A DNA stretch of 64,000 nt from Halalkalibacter krulwichiae. Lineage in GTDB: Bacteria > Bacillota > Bacilli > Bacillales > Bacillaceae_D. Both the position numbers and the translations under genes were made by a program. Each line of letters begins with the position of its first letter. The stretch's first letter is position 1. Under the pieces are notes generated by a model. That model was given only the letters and a program-made list of their open reading frames with translations. It searched no databases and was not told the DNA's origin. Below, one piece after another: positions 35,826 to 45,319 of this stretch. The stretch spans positions 2,875,501 to 2,939,500 of the forward strand of contig NZ_CP020814.1 of the NCBI RefSeq assembly GCF_002109385.1, written 5' to 3'.

Positions 35826-37118
35826 CTACTGTTGTTGTTCAGCTATCGCATTTTCTATTGTATTAACTGCACGATCTAACGCTTCTTGAACATCAGCACC
35901 ACGATTCCAAATGTCTGCAAAAGCAGCTTCCATTGGTTCCCAAACCAGTGGCATTTCCGGAATATTCGGCATTGGCACTGCATGTGTTGCCTGTTCAAGG
36001 AAACCAACTGAGATATCGTTACTTTGAATGTCTTCATGCTCTGTTAAAGCATAACGTGGTGGGAGAGCACCTGTGATTTCATAAGCAAGTAATAGGTTTT
36101 CTTCATTTGTAATAAATTGAGCTAACAAAGATGCAGCATCAGGATATTCTGTATAAGCGTTGACGTAAAATCCACGAGTACCTGAGAAACTAGTAGGGTT
36201 TTCTCCATTTCCGAGAACCGGTAATGGTGCAACATTGAAATTTATTCCTGCTTGTTCATATCCACGTACTGCCCAAGGACCATTGATATCAAAAGCTAAG
36301 TTTCCTTCTTCAAATAGTGCTGTTCGAACATCATAGGTGATATCCTCATTTGCCATTCTTGGAAGGATTTCTTCACGTAAACGAACGAGAACATCTTTCG
36401 TTCCTTGAACAGCACCTTCATTGTTCAATCCAATATCACTAGGGTTTGTGCCTTCGTCACCAAAAACATATCCACCGTAACCACCAAGAAAACCATATAA
36501 GAAGTAAAGGTTTTGCGGCTCCATCATAAATCCAAATTGTCTGCCTTCCGTTAATTCTTTTGCTATCTCAAATAATTCATCCATTGTTTGTGGTGCTTCT
36601 TCTACTAGATCTGTATTGTAGTATAGTGCATACGTTTCAATACCACTTGGATAGCCATAAAGTTCTCCATCAAATGATGTAGCCGTAATAGCTGCTTCCA
36701 TGAACTCTTCCTCATATTGTTCTGGCCAAAAGTTTTCAAGTACTAGACCCGCAGAGATAGCTCGTCCTATCCGATCGTGCGTAGAAGCAAATACATCACC
36801 AGCTAATCCTTGAGGTCCATCTGTTGCCAATCGTTCAGGTGCATCCTCCTGGTTAACTTCTTCAACTTGGACAGGTACGCCATATTCCTCTTCAAACTTC
36901 TCTGCCATCAATTCAGCCCAGTCTAATTGCTCATCGCCGTCACTCCAAAGCAATAATTGTGCACCCTCTTCTGGAACAATTTCGAAATCAATAGCTTCCT
37001 CTGTAGTACCACCGTCTACTCCAGTCTCTTCTGGGGCCTCTTCCGCAGGACTTCCACATGCAGCCAACACAAGAGATAAAGATAAAGATAAACTAATAAG
37101 TCTTGATTTTTTCAACAT
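35826..37118 (-). CDS. malE: maltodextrin-binding lipoprotein MalE
   Basis: This 430-residue binding protein has a signal peptide with lipobox LAACGS (cysteine 21) and a very acidic N-terminal linker. The acidic composition is marked throughout, which fits a surface protein of a salt- or alkali-adapted host. Conserved family segments are WSDGDEQLDWAELMAEKFEEE, YGYPSGIETYALYYNTDLV, LAFDINGPWAVRGYEQ and AVPMPNIPEMPLVWEPME. It heads the malEFG operon, with several GCAATCG dyads upstream. Confidence 0.9.
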   Translation of the reverse strand: MLKKSRLISLSLSLSLVLAACGSPAEEAPEETGVDGGTTEEAIDFEIVPEEGAQLLLWSDGDEQLDWAELMAEKFEEEYGVPVQVEEVNQEDAPERLATDGPQGLAGDVFASTHDRIGRAISAGLVLENFWPEQYEEEFMEAAITATSFDGELYGYPSGIETYALYYNTDLVEEAPQTMDELFEIAKELTEGRQFGFMMEPQNLYFLYGFLGGYGGYVFGDEGTNPSDIGLNNEGAVQGTKDVLVRLREEILPRMANEDITYDVRTALFEEGNLAFDINGPWAVRGYEQAGINFNVAPLPVLGNGENPTSFSGTRGFYVNAYTEYPDAASLLAQFITNEENLLLAYEITGALPPRYALTEHEDIQSNDISVGFLEQATHAVPMPNIPEMPLVWEPMEAAFADIWNRGADVQEALDRAVNTIENAIAEQQQ

Positions 37119-37262
37119 TTTTCATTTCCCCCTTAAATAGTAATAAACAGTTGCTTACGTTTTACGACTGCCTTTTTTTGCTCTTTTCACCACCTTTTTA
37201 ATATTGACGGCTAAGTGTCCCCTATTCATTAAGGTTGTTATAACATTGGTTTTATACGATAT

Positions 37263-37482
37263 AGTGCAAAAATCGCACTAACTACGCAATCGATTGCACA
37301 AACTTTTCTAAAAAAAGCTACCACTCACACTCCACTGTGAAAACGGTTGCATCGATGAGTTCATTATACGATTACCTTCCATAATTGACAATACCTTTTT
37401 CAAAAAAATATTTTATATTTAAAAAGCATGAAGATCCATCTTATTTTTGTGCAAATAATGTGCAACTCATGCAATCGTGAGC
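37263..37482. promoter_or_regulatory. malE/MATE divergent control region with CG dyads
   Basis: The 454-base gap between malE and the MATE gene holds the perfect dyad GCAATCGATTGC (37286-37297), a related GCAATCGTGAGC (37471-37482) and an inverted repeat AGTGC...GCACT (37263-37279). The first is nearly identical to the alpha-glucosidase operator. They are probable binding sites for the MalR-like LacI protein. A -10 could not be fixed. Confidence 0.55.
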
Positions 37483-37572
37483 AATTTTTAAAAAGTAGTT
37501 TTATCTTCCCTAAAATAACGTTATATTATTACATACTAATTGTTTTAGCTTCTAACATTAAAATACGAGGGG

Positions 37573-38946
37573 GTGTATGTTATACATTCAGACAAGAATA
37601 AAAAATTAACACTTTTTGCTATCACATGGCCAATTTTTATAGAAATTTTACTTCATATGATTATGGGTAATGCTGATACACTTATGCTCAGTCAATATTC
37701 AGATAATTCTGTCGCTGCTGTTGGTGTTTCCAACCAAGTCTTAATGCTCGTCATAGTCATGTTTGGTTTTATCGCAACGGGAACGAGCATTCTTGTAGCA
37801 CAATATTTAGGAGCAAAAGACTTCCATAAAGCTAATCAATTTGCGGTTGTCTCTCTTTTGGCAAATGTAATCATCGGATTTCTCCTTAGTATACTCCTCT
37901 TTATATTTAGTGAATCATTATTAAACCTAATGAACTTGCCTGATGAATTAATGAATGAAGCTATTTTGTACTTACGAATCGTTGGGGCTTTTTCTTTTAT
38001 TCAAGCTTTAATAATGACAATAGGAGCTGTAATCAGAAGTCATGGCTTTACAAAGGATGCGATGTACGTAACACTTGGAATGAATTTTCTCAATATTATC
38101 GGAAACTATGTTTTTATTTTTGGAGCATTGGGTTTTCCTGCGCTTGGGGTAACGGGGGTTGCAATAGTAACTGTTGTAAGTCGTTTTATTGGTATGATTA
38201 TTCTTCTTTTTTTGCTCTACAAACGCTTAGATGGTAAGTTACCTTTATCCAGCTTGAAAGTTTTTCCTAAGAAAGAAATTAAAACGTTGTTAAAAATTGG
38301 AGTTCCAACAGCTGGGGAGCATCTCTCGTATAATACATCACAGTTACTTATTACGTACTTTATAGCTTCAATTGGTACAGAAGCTCTTACAACGAAAGTT
38401 TATACTCAAAATATTATGATGCTAGTCCTTTTATTTTCTATAGCGATTGGGCAAGGTACACAAATCTTAATCGGGCATTTAGTTGGGGCAAATAAGCTAG
38501 AGGAAGCATTTCATCGTTGTTTACGGAGTTTAAAATTCGCTATTTGGGTATCCATCATTATCGCTGTCCTTTTTTATCTTTTTAGTAATGAATTATTCGC
38601 TATCTTTACAGACAATCCAGAAGTTATTGCAACTGGAAGTTTATTATTATTCTTAACGATATTATTAGAACCTGGTCGCGCCTTTAATCTTGTCGTCATT
38701 AATAGCCTCCGCGCTGCAGGAGATGTCAAATACCCTGTTTATTTAGGGATCTTATCAATGTGGGGTGTTTCCGTGACCGTTTCTTATACGCTTGGAATTT
38801 ATTTGGGTCTAGGATTAATAGGAGTCTGGATTGCTTTTATTCTCGATGAATGGCTTCGTGGTGTCTTAATGCTCGCTCGATGGCGCAGCCGTAAATGGCA
38901 GCAAATGTCCTTTATAAAAACAAACAAGAAAGAAGATTCAGCATAG
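37573..38946 (+). CDS. MATE-family efflux transporter
   Basis: This 457-residue protein has 12 predicted helices in two MatE halves (FAITWPIFIEILLHMIMGNADTLMLSQYSDNSVAAVGVSNQ; TLLKIGVPTAGEHLSY). Such antiporters export cationic compounds using Na+ or H+. The start is uncertain: a GTG at 37573 follows a GAGGGG stretch very closely, and no in-frame ATG lies near. It is divergent from malE and probably unrelated functionally. Confidence 0.85.
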   Translation: MYVIHSDKNKKLTLFAITWPIFIEILLHMIMGNADTLMLSQYSDNSVAAVGVSNQVLMLVIVMFGFIATGTSILVAQYLGAKDFHKANQFAVVSLLANVIIGFLLSILLFIFSESLLNLMNLPDELMNEAILYLRIVGAFSFIQALIMTIGAVIRSHGFTKDAMYVTLGMNFLNIIGNYVFIFGALGFPALGVTGVAIVTVVSRFIGMIILLFLLYKRLDGKLPLSSLKVFPKKEIKTLLKIGVPTAGEHLSYNTSQLLITYFIASIGTEALTTKVYTQNIMMLVLLFSIAIGQGTQILIGHLVGANKLEEAFHRCLRSLKFAIWVSIIIAVLFYLFSNELFAIFTDNPEVIATGSLLLFLTILLEPGRAFNLVVINSLRAAGDVKYPVYLGILSMWGVSVTVSYTLGIYLGLGLIGVWIAFILDEWLRGVLMLARWRSRKWQQMSFIKTNKKEDSA

Positions 38947-38963
38947 CGCTTTTCAATTCTTAA

Positions 38964-39000
38964 GGCTGACCATACGAAACTCTCTCCTTTATGGTCAGCC
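38964..39000 (+). terminator. terminator of the MATE gene
   Basis: GGCTGACCAT (38964-38973) pairs with ATGGTCAGCC (38991-39000), followed by CTATTTTATAA. Confidence 0.6.
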
Positions 39001-39084
39001 CTATTTTATAACTTCATTCATTTCTTTTATTTTTCATATAAACGTCTTCGCTTAAAAAGTTAAAAGTTTGAAGTTGTATAATGG

Positions 39085-40053
39085 TTAATTCGCAGCTCTC
39101 GCCTCACTTTGTTCCATCTCAACAAAGCGCTCTTTAGCCAAGTGTATAAGGCCATTCCCTTGAAATCTACGACTATAATGGAGAGAGACAGTCCTTTTAA
39201 TCAGTTGTGCATAAACTTCTGGTTCAGTTAATCGTCTTTCGAATTCTTTTTCGCCTTTTTCAATTAACAATGCAGCAGCTCCAGACACATGAGGTGCTGC
39301 CATTGACGTACCAGATAGGACTGCAAATTCTCCGTTTAAATAAGTTGATAACACATCCTCACCAGGGGCAACGAGATCAATTTTGCAATTTGTATTACTA
39401 AATTTAGAAATCTCTCTGTTATTATTAACGGAGCCAACTTGTACGACTTCTGGAAAGGCGCCAGGGTAAGCATATTCATCTGTCTGGTCGTCTCCATCGC
39501 CTTCATTACCTGCTGCACATACAACAAGTATATCCTTTTTAACCGCAGCTTGAACTGCTTGATGAAGAGCAAGATCTTTTTCTTTACCTCCTAAAGACAT
39601 CGAAATGACTCGAACACGTTCGCCATTTTCCCCTCTCCAATTCATTGCAAATTGAACCCCTTCTGTTACCCAGCTTGTATCACCAAAACCTTGCCCTCCT
39701 AATACCTTTAACACGAGCAATCGAACTTTCGGAGCCACACCAATTACACCTTTACCATTTTCTGCAGCTGCAATGGTTCCACATACGTGCGTACCGTGGC
39801 CATTATAATCTTCAAATATATTTGGATTACTATCATCATCAGTTGTGAAGTTATAGCCAGAGATGATTTGATCTTTTAGTTCAAAATGGCTGGTGTCGCA
39901 TCCCGTATCTAAAACTGCGATAACGACCCCTTCTCCAGTAATACCTTGGTTCCATAAAGAGGGTGCCTGAATTAATTCAATTCCTGGTGGAACAACCTTA
40001 GTTTCTTTTACTACCGTTTCAATTTTATAAGGAATTAAACCAACTTTACTCAT
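39085..40053 (-). CDS. intracellular subtilisin-type serine protease (ISP)
   Basis: This 322-residue S8 protease has the catalytic triad D49 in VLDTGCD, H86 in NGHGTH and S250 in SGTSMAAPH, with oxyanion N183 in AAGNEG. There is no signal peptide or long propeptide. Instead the N-terminus has LIPYK, the short extension that blocks the active site in Bacillus intracellular subtilisins until removed. It acts in the cytoplasm during protein turnover in stationary phase and sporulation. GGAGGAG precedes the ATG. Confidence 0.92.
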   Translation of the reverse strand: MSKVGLIPYKIETVVKETKVVPPGIELIQAPSLWNQGITGEGVVIAVLDTGCDTSHFELKDQIISGYNFTTDDDSNPNIFEDYNGHGTHVCGTIAAAENGKGVIGVAPKVRLLVLKVLGGQGFGDTSWVTEGVQFAMNWRGENGERVRVISMSLGGKEKDLALHQAVQAAVKKDILVVCAAGNEGDGDDQTDEYAYPGAFPEVVQVGSVNNNREISKFSNTNCKIDLVAPGEDVLSTYLNGEFAVLSGTSMAAPHVSGAAALLIEKGEKEFERRLTEPEVYAQLIKRTVSLHYSRRFQGNGLIHLAKERFVEMEQSEARAAN

Positions 40054-40161
40054 TAAGTCTCCTCCTCATGATATAGTAGTGACATATATTCCTATCCTCG
40101 TACCATTCTTACATTTCATTAAATAGTTAAACTTTTACACATTATTTCTAATAATCCGTAT

Positions 40162-40227
40162 TATAATTTAAACGCAGACATTTTTTCAGTGACGATTTCA
40201 CTTTATGGAAATCGTCTTTTTCTTTTT
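40162..40227 (+). terminator. plus-strand -10 element and terminator opposite the small ORF
   Basis: A TATAAT lies at 40162-40167 on the plus strand. GACGATTTC (40191-40199) pairs with GAAATCGTC (40208-40216), followed by TTTTCTTTTT, a strong plus-strand terminator. No plus-strand gene is present; it points to a short or antisense RNA. Confidence 0.5.
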
Positions 40228-40334
40228 GATTTCTTTCTTAATTCTTTTAGATTCTTTAACCCTAGTGTGATGGTAGAAAAAATTGTGGCAACAAGCACGA
40301 CTAATTGTAATAACCGCTCTAGCCACTCCAACAC
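40203..40334 (-). CDS. putative 43-residue membrane peptide, toxin-like
   Basis: A GTG-initiated frame has an excellent ribosome binding site (GGGAGGTGG, 6 bases upstream). It encodes LEWLERLLQLVVLVATIFST, one hydrophobic helix, followed by a very basic tail ending KKSKRKRRFP. Size and layout are like small membrane toxins of Bacillus type I toxin-antitoxin systems, without a specific match. Two plus-strand terminators lie over its 3' end and just beyond its 5' end, so an antisense RNA is possible. It could also be a harmless small membrane protein. Confidence 0.5.
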   Translation of the reverse strand: MLEWLERLLQLVVLVATIFSTITLGLKNLKELRKKSKRKRRFP

Positions 40335-40416
40335 AATTAACCACCTCCCGATGATAAAAATAGTCCTACTCAGTATTCAAACTGGCAAGACTATTTATGT
40401 CACAACTCTTAAAATG

Positions 40417-40467
40417 AAGACTCTTGCCTATTTTATCTGTGTAAACAATCAGCAAGAGTCTTTTTTT
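40417..40467 (+). terminator. strong plus-strand terminator upstream of the small ORF
   Basis: AAGACTCTTGC (40417-40427) pairs perfectly with GCAAGAGTCTT (40452-40462), followed by a T-run to 40467. It would end a plus-strand RNA crossing the small minus-strand ORF. The rest of 40468-40675 holds nothing I recognise. Confidence 0.6.
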
Positions 40468-40675
40468 GTACGATAAGGATATTTATGGAATATATGTCTA
40501 TTCAATTGTATCATGACAACCAATGTTGATTCATCATTTTTACGAACATTCGTTCGATTATACTGATAAATATAGACACAGATTGGACTTCCTCTTACTA
40601 AATTCCTAGTAGAAAGCTAATCATTTTTTTATGAGGAGGGCAAAAGAATTAGTTTTACGTGTGATTGCTCACAAT

Positions 40676-41691
40676 CTAAGCCTTTCCTTGTTCTACCGCT
40701 ACATTCTTTCTCATTTCTTCTACTGTCTCTACTTCAAAACCGAGGTCAACTAACATCTTGTGATCCTCTGTTTCTTCCTGACCTGAAGTAGTTAAATAGT
40801 CTCCAACAAAAATTGAATTAGCTGCATATAATCCAAGTGGTTGAAGTGAACGTAGGTTAACCTCTCTTCCGCCAGAAATTCTTATTTCCTTTGTTGGGTT
40901 TACAAATCGGAAAAGGGCCAATACTTTTAAACAATATACAGGTGTAAGTTCATCCACCCCTTCAAGCGGCGTTCCTTTAATAGCATGTAAAAAATTAACA
41001 GGAATAGAATCTGCATCAAGTGCTCTTAAACTTTGAGCCATTGTTACAACATCTTCCTTCGTTTCTCTCATCCCAATAATGACACCTGAGCAAGGGATAG
41101 ACCCGACTCTTTTGCCGTTTCAACTGTATTAACACGGTCTTGATACGTATGAGATGTTGTGATATTCAGATGATTATTCTCCGACGTATTAACATTGTGA
41201 TTATATCGGTCTACCCCCGCTTCTTTCAATCGTATTGCTTGTTCTGGTTTTAATATACCAAGGCATGCACAGATCTTTAAACCATATGTATCCTTAATTT
41301 CTGTTACAGCATCAACTACTTGTTCTATTTCCTTATTCGTTGGTCCTCGTCCACTTGCAACAATACAATAGGTTCCTACATTAAGCTCATTAGCCCTTTT
41401 TGCACCATTTAATAGAGTTTCTTTATTAACGAAACGATAAGAATCAATTTCTGCTTCAGAAATTGACGACTGGGAACAATAACCGCAGTTTTCAGGGCAG
41501 AGCCCAGATTTTGCATTCATTATCATATTGAGTTTAACCTTTTTTCCATAGTATTGTTTTCTAATTTGAAAGGCTGCATGCATTAACAATAACAACTCAT
41601 CATCAGGACAGTTTAATATTGATAGAGCTTCATCCTTTGTTAATTGGTCACCTTCTAGTACACGTTCAGCAAATTTCATCCATTTAGTCAT
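40676..41691 (-). CDS. bioB: biotin synthase, frameshifted in a C run
   Basis: This radical-SAM enzyme inserts sulfur into dethiobiotin. The cluster motif CPENCGYC is present, followed by [16 protein letters not shown] and [12 protein letters not shown]. The frame breaks at GGG 41094-41096 (plus strand); one added base restores [19 protein letters not shown] and a 338-residue protein of normal length. The ATG at 41691 follows GGAGGAATC. A BirA-type operator overlaps its promoter. The other bio genes are not adjacent. Confidence 0.87.
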
Positions 41692-41733
41692 GTTGATTCC
41701 TCCATTTCTTTTTGTCAACCTTATATAAGTTCA

Positions 41734-41787
41734 AGTTTACAATTAAAATAAAAAAATGTTAACCATTATTCTTAAAATAGTTAACAT
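41734..41787 (-). promoter_or_regulatory. BirA operator and promoter of bioB
   Basis: TGTTAACC (41757-41764) and AGTTAACA (41779-41786) are inverted half-sites with 14 bases between them, the pattern of Gram-positive BirA boxes. On the minus strand TTAACA (41757-41762), 17 bases and TAAACT (41734-41739) form a promoter whose -35 lies inside the operator. The same dyad followed by T-runs could also end the upstream gene. Confidence 0.7.
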
Positions 41788-41872
41788 TTTTTCATCTTCC
41801 TATTGGTCTAATAGCTATAATTAACAACTAAACTTATAACCATTAACCAATTACACCTTTTTTATTCAAAAC

Positions 41873-43161
41873 CTACACACGTTTATTTACAGTAAAGTTA
41901 GCATCAATTAACAACCAATTTTGAGGGAATTCCCAACCTAATACCCAATAATAAAATCCTCTCAATCCAAACTCTTTTACTAAATCAAATTTAGCTTGAA
42001 TGCTTCTTGCATCCTCAAACCACACTTCATGCTCGAGGCCATTATCATCTACGTAACGAAAAAAAGGAGATTGCGCTTCTTGATCATATTGAATTTCAGC
42101 ATTATAAGTAGCCGCTAAACGGATAGCTTCCTGGTGATCAATTGCTCTCGCTCTTGTTTCTCCCTCCACAAATGGCAATGTCCAATCATAACCATATAAA
42201 CCGATTCCCATCATGATCTTGTCATTTGGCATTACAGATGTTGCATATTCGATTACTCTCCTTACCTGATTAATCGGCGATACAGCCATAGGTGGCCCAC
42301 CTGTCCAGCCCCACTCATAAGTCATCAAGAAGACAAAATCAGCAATCTCTCCATGAGTTGCATAATCATGACCTTCATATAGTACACCGACCATACCAGG
42401 CTCAACAATCGGAGCAAGTGCGCTTGATAAATAATAACCCTTTGCGTCCAATCGTGCTCTCGCTTTTCTCATTAACTGATTATATTGCTCTCGGTTTTCT
42501 GCTCCTAAATATTCTAAATCAAAATCTAAGCCTAAATATCCCTTTTCATCCATAATAGCGATTGCTTCGTCTAACAGTCGATCTTGTAACTCTTCATTTT
42601 GCAGAATTGTAGTTGCAATCTCTGTGCTAAAAGCCCTTCTTCTAAATTTGTAATAACCATTAACGGGACAACACGATTCTGATAAGCTGTGTTAATGATT
42701 GCTTGATCATTAATGGGGGTGAGAGTAGCATCTGCATTTACCTCATAACTAAAGATTTGAAGATATGTTAAAAATTCTCCAACTTGATCTACATATTGAG
42801 GTGATTCCTCCCCCGTAATGCCTAAATCAACATAGGCACCTACTTCTATAGTGGGCTTTTGTCGATCATCTTTAGGAACATATACTTTAGCATTCGCTTG
42901 AATCAACTCTGTCGATCTAAATTGATTAACTTCTGCAATTTCTTGAACTGGTACTTGATATAATCTACTGACATCCCGTAACGTTTCTCCTTGTTTTAAC
43001 CAATGAAACCTTCCCTCTATTGGCACTACAATAGCTTGCCCAATAACTAATTGATCTTGGTTCGGAAGCTGATTCGCATCAACAATTGCCTGGTATGGAA
43101 CACCGTATGTTTGTGCGATTTGCCATAGAGATTCTCCTTGTTCAACAACATGTATTTGCAA
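41873..43161 (-). CDS. sleL: LysM-GH18 cortex hydrolase, SleL/YaaH-like, frameshifted
   Basis: Two N-terminal LysM domains (HVVEQGESLWQIAQTYGV and HWLKQGETLRDVSRLYQV, residues ~3-95) bind peptidoglycan. A GH18 domain follows, with the catalytic motif LGLDFDLEYLG (final E of DxxDxDxE type). The frame breaks at CCC 42634-42636; one added base gives NLEEGAFSTEIATTILQNEELQDRLLDEA and a 429-residue protein. SleL/YaaH are N-acetylglucosaminidases that act on spore cortex fragments during germination. No signal peptide is seen, as usual in this group. Confidence 0.85.
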
Positions 43162-43390
43162 AGACTCGTCCTCCTCTTTTGACTTATCATCTTTACAACA
43201 ATATTCACTTGTTTATAAACGGGTGCCTGACCTATACAAACGATTTTTTGCAATAGGACTTAAGATAGCGAACGAACAGGTTTATTAGCTTTTCCATTTT
43301 TTTCAACACCGTCTTTTATATAACGTTGTATGTTTTTCCTTTAATAACTTGATAATAAAAAAAAAATAAAATTTCAAAGGAGAATTACCC

Positions 43391-44287
43391 ATGCCAAAAA
43401 AACTGTTTAATTTAGGATTAATCAGCCTCATTTTGCTTCTATTTGTTGCTTGTAATAATGGCGATAATGCAACGATGGAAAATCAAGGAATGGGAGTTGG
43501 ACAAATCTCTAGTGATTACACATCACAATCAAGTAAAGAGTTCCCACACACGAAACCAATTCAAGTTCAACACGCTAAATATGATTTTGAAGTCACACAG
43601 TCAGCACAACTAACTCGAAATGATATTGAGCGTTTATTGCCTCCTGATATTGTCAATCACTTACCTAGAGGCATAGATCAATTTTCACCAGAAGAAATTG
43701 TTCGCTTGTTACCAGAAAATGCCACTCAACTCAGCCCAGAAGAAATAGCTGGAAGATTACGCGCTGGAATTCCAGAGCAACCTGGTCAACCTGCTGGTGA
43801 ACCTGCTAGACAACAACCGGAGGGCCCGGAAACACCACAACAAACTCCACCGGAACAACCAAGTGAAGCTGCTCCTGAAGAAGAACCACAATCCCAACCA
43901 ACTGAAGGGATTAGTGAAATTGAACAACAAGTAATTGATTTAACGAATGTCGAAAGAAGAAATAACGGGCTACCTGATTTACAAGCCGATGCTTCATTAA
44001 GCAATGTAGCTAGAGCAAAATCGAATGACATGCAGCAAAATAATTACTTTTCACACACAAGTCCAACTTACGGTTCTCCTTTTGACATGATGCGAGATTT
44101 TGGAGTACAATATAACACCGCTGGGGAGAACATTGCACAAGGACAGCGTACTCCTGAAGAAGTTGTACAAGCATGGATGAATAGCGAAGGTCACCGTGCC
44201 AATATTTTAAACCGCGAATATACTCATATTGGAGTTGGGTATCAAGAAAGCGGAAATTACTGGACTCAAATGTTTATTAGCCGTTAA
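43391..44287 (+). CDS. CAP-domain lipoprotein, YkwD-like
   Basis: This 298-residue protein has a signal peptide and lipobox FVACN (cysteine 21). A middle region repeats LLP/SPEEI elements (~75-125), then comes a Pro/Gln/Glu-rich linker (~127-178). The C-terminal CAP/SCP domain (~180-298) has HTSPTYGSPFDMM, AGENIAQGQRTPEEVVQAWMNSEGHRANIL and HIGVGYQESGNYWTQMF. Bacterial CAP proteins are extracellular and of mostly unknown function; some are sporulation-linked. Strong AAAGGAG upstream. Confidence 0.87.
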   Translation: MPKKLFNLGLISLILLLFVACNNGDNATMENQGMGVGQISSDYTSQSSKEFPHTKPIQVQHAKYDFEVTQSAQLTRNDIERLLPPDIVNHLPRGIDQFSPEEIVRLLPENATQLSPEEIAGRLRAGIPEQPGQPAGEPARQQPEGPETPQQTPPEQPSEAAPEEEPQSQPTEGISEIEQQVIDLTNVERRNNGLPDLQADASLSNVARAKSNDMQQNNYFSHTSPTYGSPFDMMRDFGVQYNTAGENIAQGQRTPEEVVQAWMNSEGHRANILNREYTHIGVGYQESGNYWTQMFISR

Positions 44288-44305
44288 AACACGAGTAAAA
44301 GAAAA

Positions 44306-44338
44306 AAGTAGCACTTTGCTTGTTGCAAAGTGCTACTT
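44306..44338. terminator. bidirectional terminator between the CAP gene and hpf
   Basis: A perfect 14-bp stem (44306-44319 with 44325-44338). The minus-strand side has TTTTTTCTTTT, ideal for ending hpf. Confidence 0.8.
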
Positions 44339-44341
44339 CTA

Positions 44342-44899
44342 TTATGCTGTTTCAATAACTCCATATTTCCCGTCATTCCGTTGATATACGATGTTCGTTT
44401 CTTCGGTCTCAGCATCAGTAAATACAAAAAACTCATGTCCTAGTAAGTTCATTTGTAAGATGGCTTCTTCAACATCCATCGGTTTTAAATTAAAGCGTTT
44501 TGTTCTGACAATGTGGTTGTATTCTTCCTCTATCTCTGTGTCAATCTCTGGCTCCAGTAACAAAACAGAATGGGTGCTCGTTTTATTCTGTGCTTTTTCT
44601 TGACGTGGCTTACGGTTCATCTTTGTTTTATATTTACGTACTTGTCGCTCGAGCTTATCTACAATTAAATCAATTGCCGCATACATATTATCATGCTGCT
44701 CTTCAGCTCGAAGTAACAATGTTCTTATTGGAATGGTTATTTCAACCTTAGTGCTTTTCTCATAGACTTTTAAGCGAACTTGGACTTCAGCAGAGATCGG
44801 CTCATCAAAATATTTCTCCAATTTGTCTACTTTTTTCATAATATATTCTCTTAATGCTTCTGTTACTTGTAAATTTTCACCGCGAATGTTGAATCTCAT
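44342..44899 (-). CDS. hpf: ribosome hibernation promoting factor, long form
   Basis: This 185-residue long HPF has an N-terminal ribosome-binding domain (MRFNIRGENLQVTEALREYI, EVQVRLKVYEKSTKVEITI) and the C-terminal dimerisation domain (RTKRFNLKPMDVEEAILQMNLLGHEFFVFTDAETEETNIVYQRNDGKYGVIE). It dimerises 70S ribosomes to inactive 100S particles in stationary phase. In Bacillus it is usually followed by secA, but here the CAP gene lies downstream, convergent. GGAGGAGAT precedes the ATG. Confidence 0.95.
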   Translation of the reverse strand: MRFNIRGENLQVTEALREYIMKKVDKLEKYFDEPISAEVQVRLKVYEKSTKVEITIPIRTLLLRAEEQHDNMYAAIDLIVDKLERQVRKYKTKMNRKPRQEKAQNKTSTHSVLLLEPEIDTEIEEEYNHIVRTKRFNLKPMDVEEAILQMNLLGHEFFVFTDAETEETNIVYQRNDGKYGVIETA

Positions 44900-45084
44900 A
44901 ATGATCTCCTCCTGAACCTTTTGATATTCCCTGGAAACAAAAGCTATTCTGTTTCTACTTAGAGAATACTACATTGCTTTCAGATCTGCTGTGACCTATA
45001 TCACTGAATAATTTGACCTTTCAATCAATCTTTACAACATCAAACGATACATACTATTACTACGATTGGGTATGATAACAAATG

Positions 45085-45152
45085 AAGAGGCGGGAGCGCC
45101 CTGCCATCTTCAATGAAAGACTCCACTATACTAAACGATAGTGGAGTCTTTC
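45085..45152 (+). ncRNA. structured leader with terminator-like hairpin before a small gene
   Basis: A GC-rich stem (GAAGA-GGC-GGG at 45085-45095 with CCC-GCC-TCTTC at 45100-45112, two single-base bulges) stands out in AT-rich DNA. It is followed by a perfect 14-bp hairpin (45117-45130 with 45139-45152), then a ribosome binding site and a 40-residue gene. The order resembles a regulatory leader or a small RNA with its own terminator. It matches no riboswitch class I know. Confidence 0.45.
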
Positions 45153-45183
45153 TTCCCTCATAATTAACCTGAAGGAGGGGCTC

Positions 45184-45306
45184 ATGAAAAACAAATCAAA
45201 GAATGATGAAATTCCTAATTTTACTTGGACCGGCTTGATTGGTTTAATGATTATTATAAGTATATTCTATGCTTGCTTTCTGCTCTCTCAATATATGACA
45301 AATTAA
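45184..45306 (+). CDS. 40-residue small membrane protein
   Basis: The frame MKNKSKNDEIPNFTWTGLIG continues with one hydrophobic helix and ends QYMTN. The ribosome binding site AAGGAGGGG is strong and correctly spaced. No homologue is recognised. It lies behind a structured leader and is convergent with the nuclease lipoprotein gene, 13 bases away. Confidence 0.65.
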   Translation: MKNKSKNDEIPNFTWTGLIGLMIIISIFYACFLLSQYMTN

Positions 45307-45319
45307 CAATTTGAAGAAA

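Noticed and set aside
40189..40476. A 95-codon open frame on the plus strand
   Set aside because: It has no ribosome binding site, reads as low-complexity residues, crosses two strong hairpins and lies opposite a better-supported small minus-strand frame.
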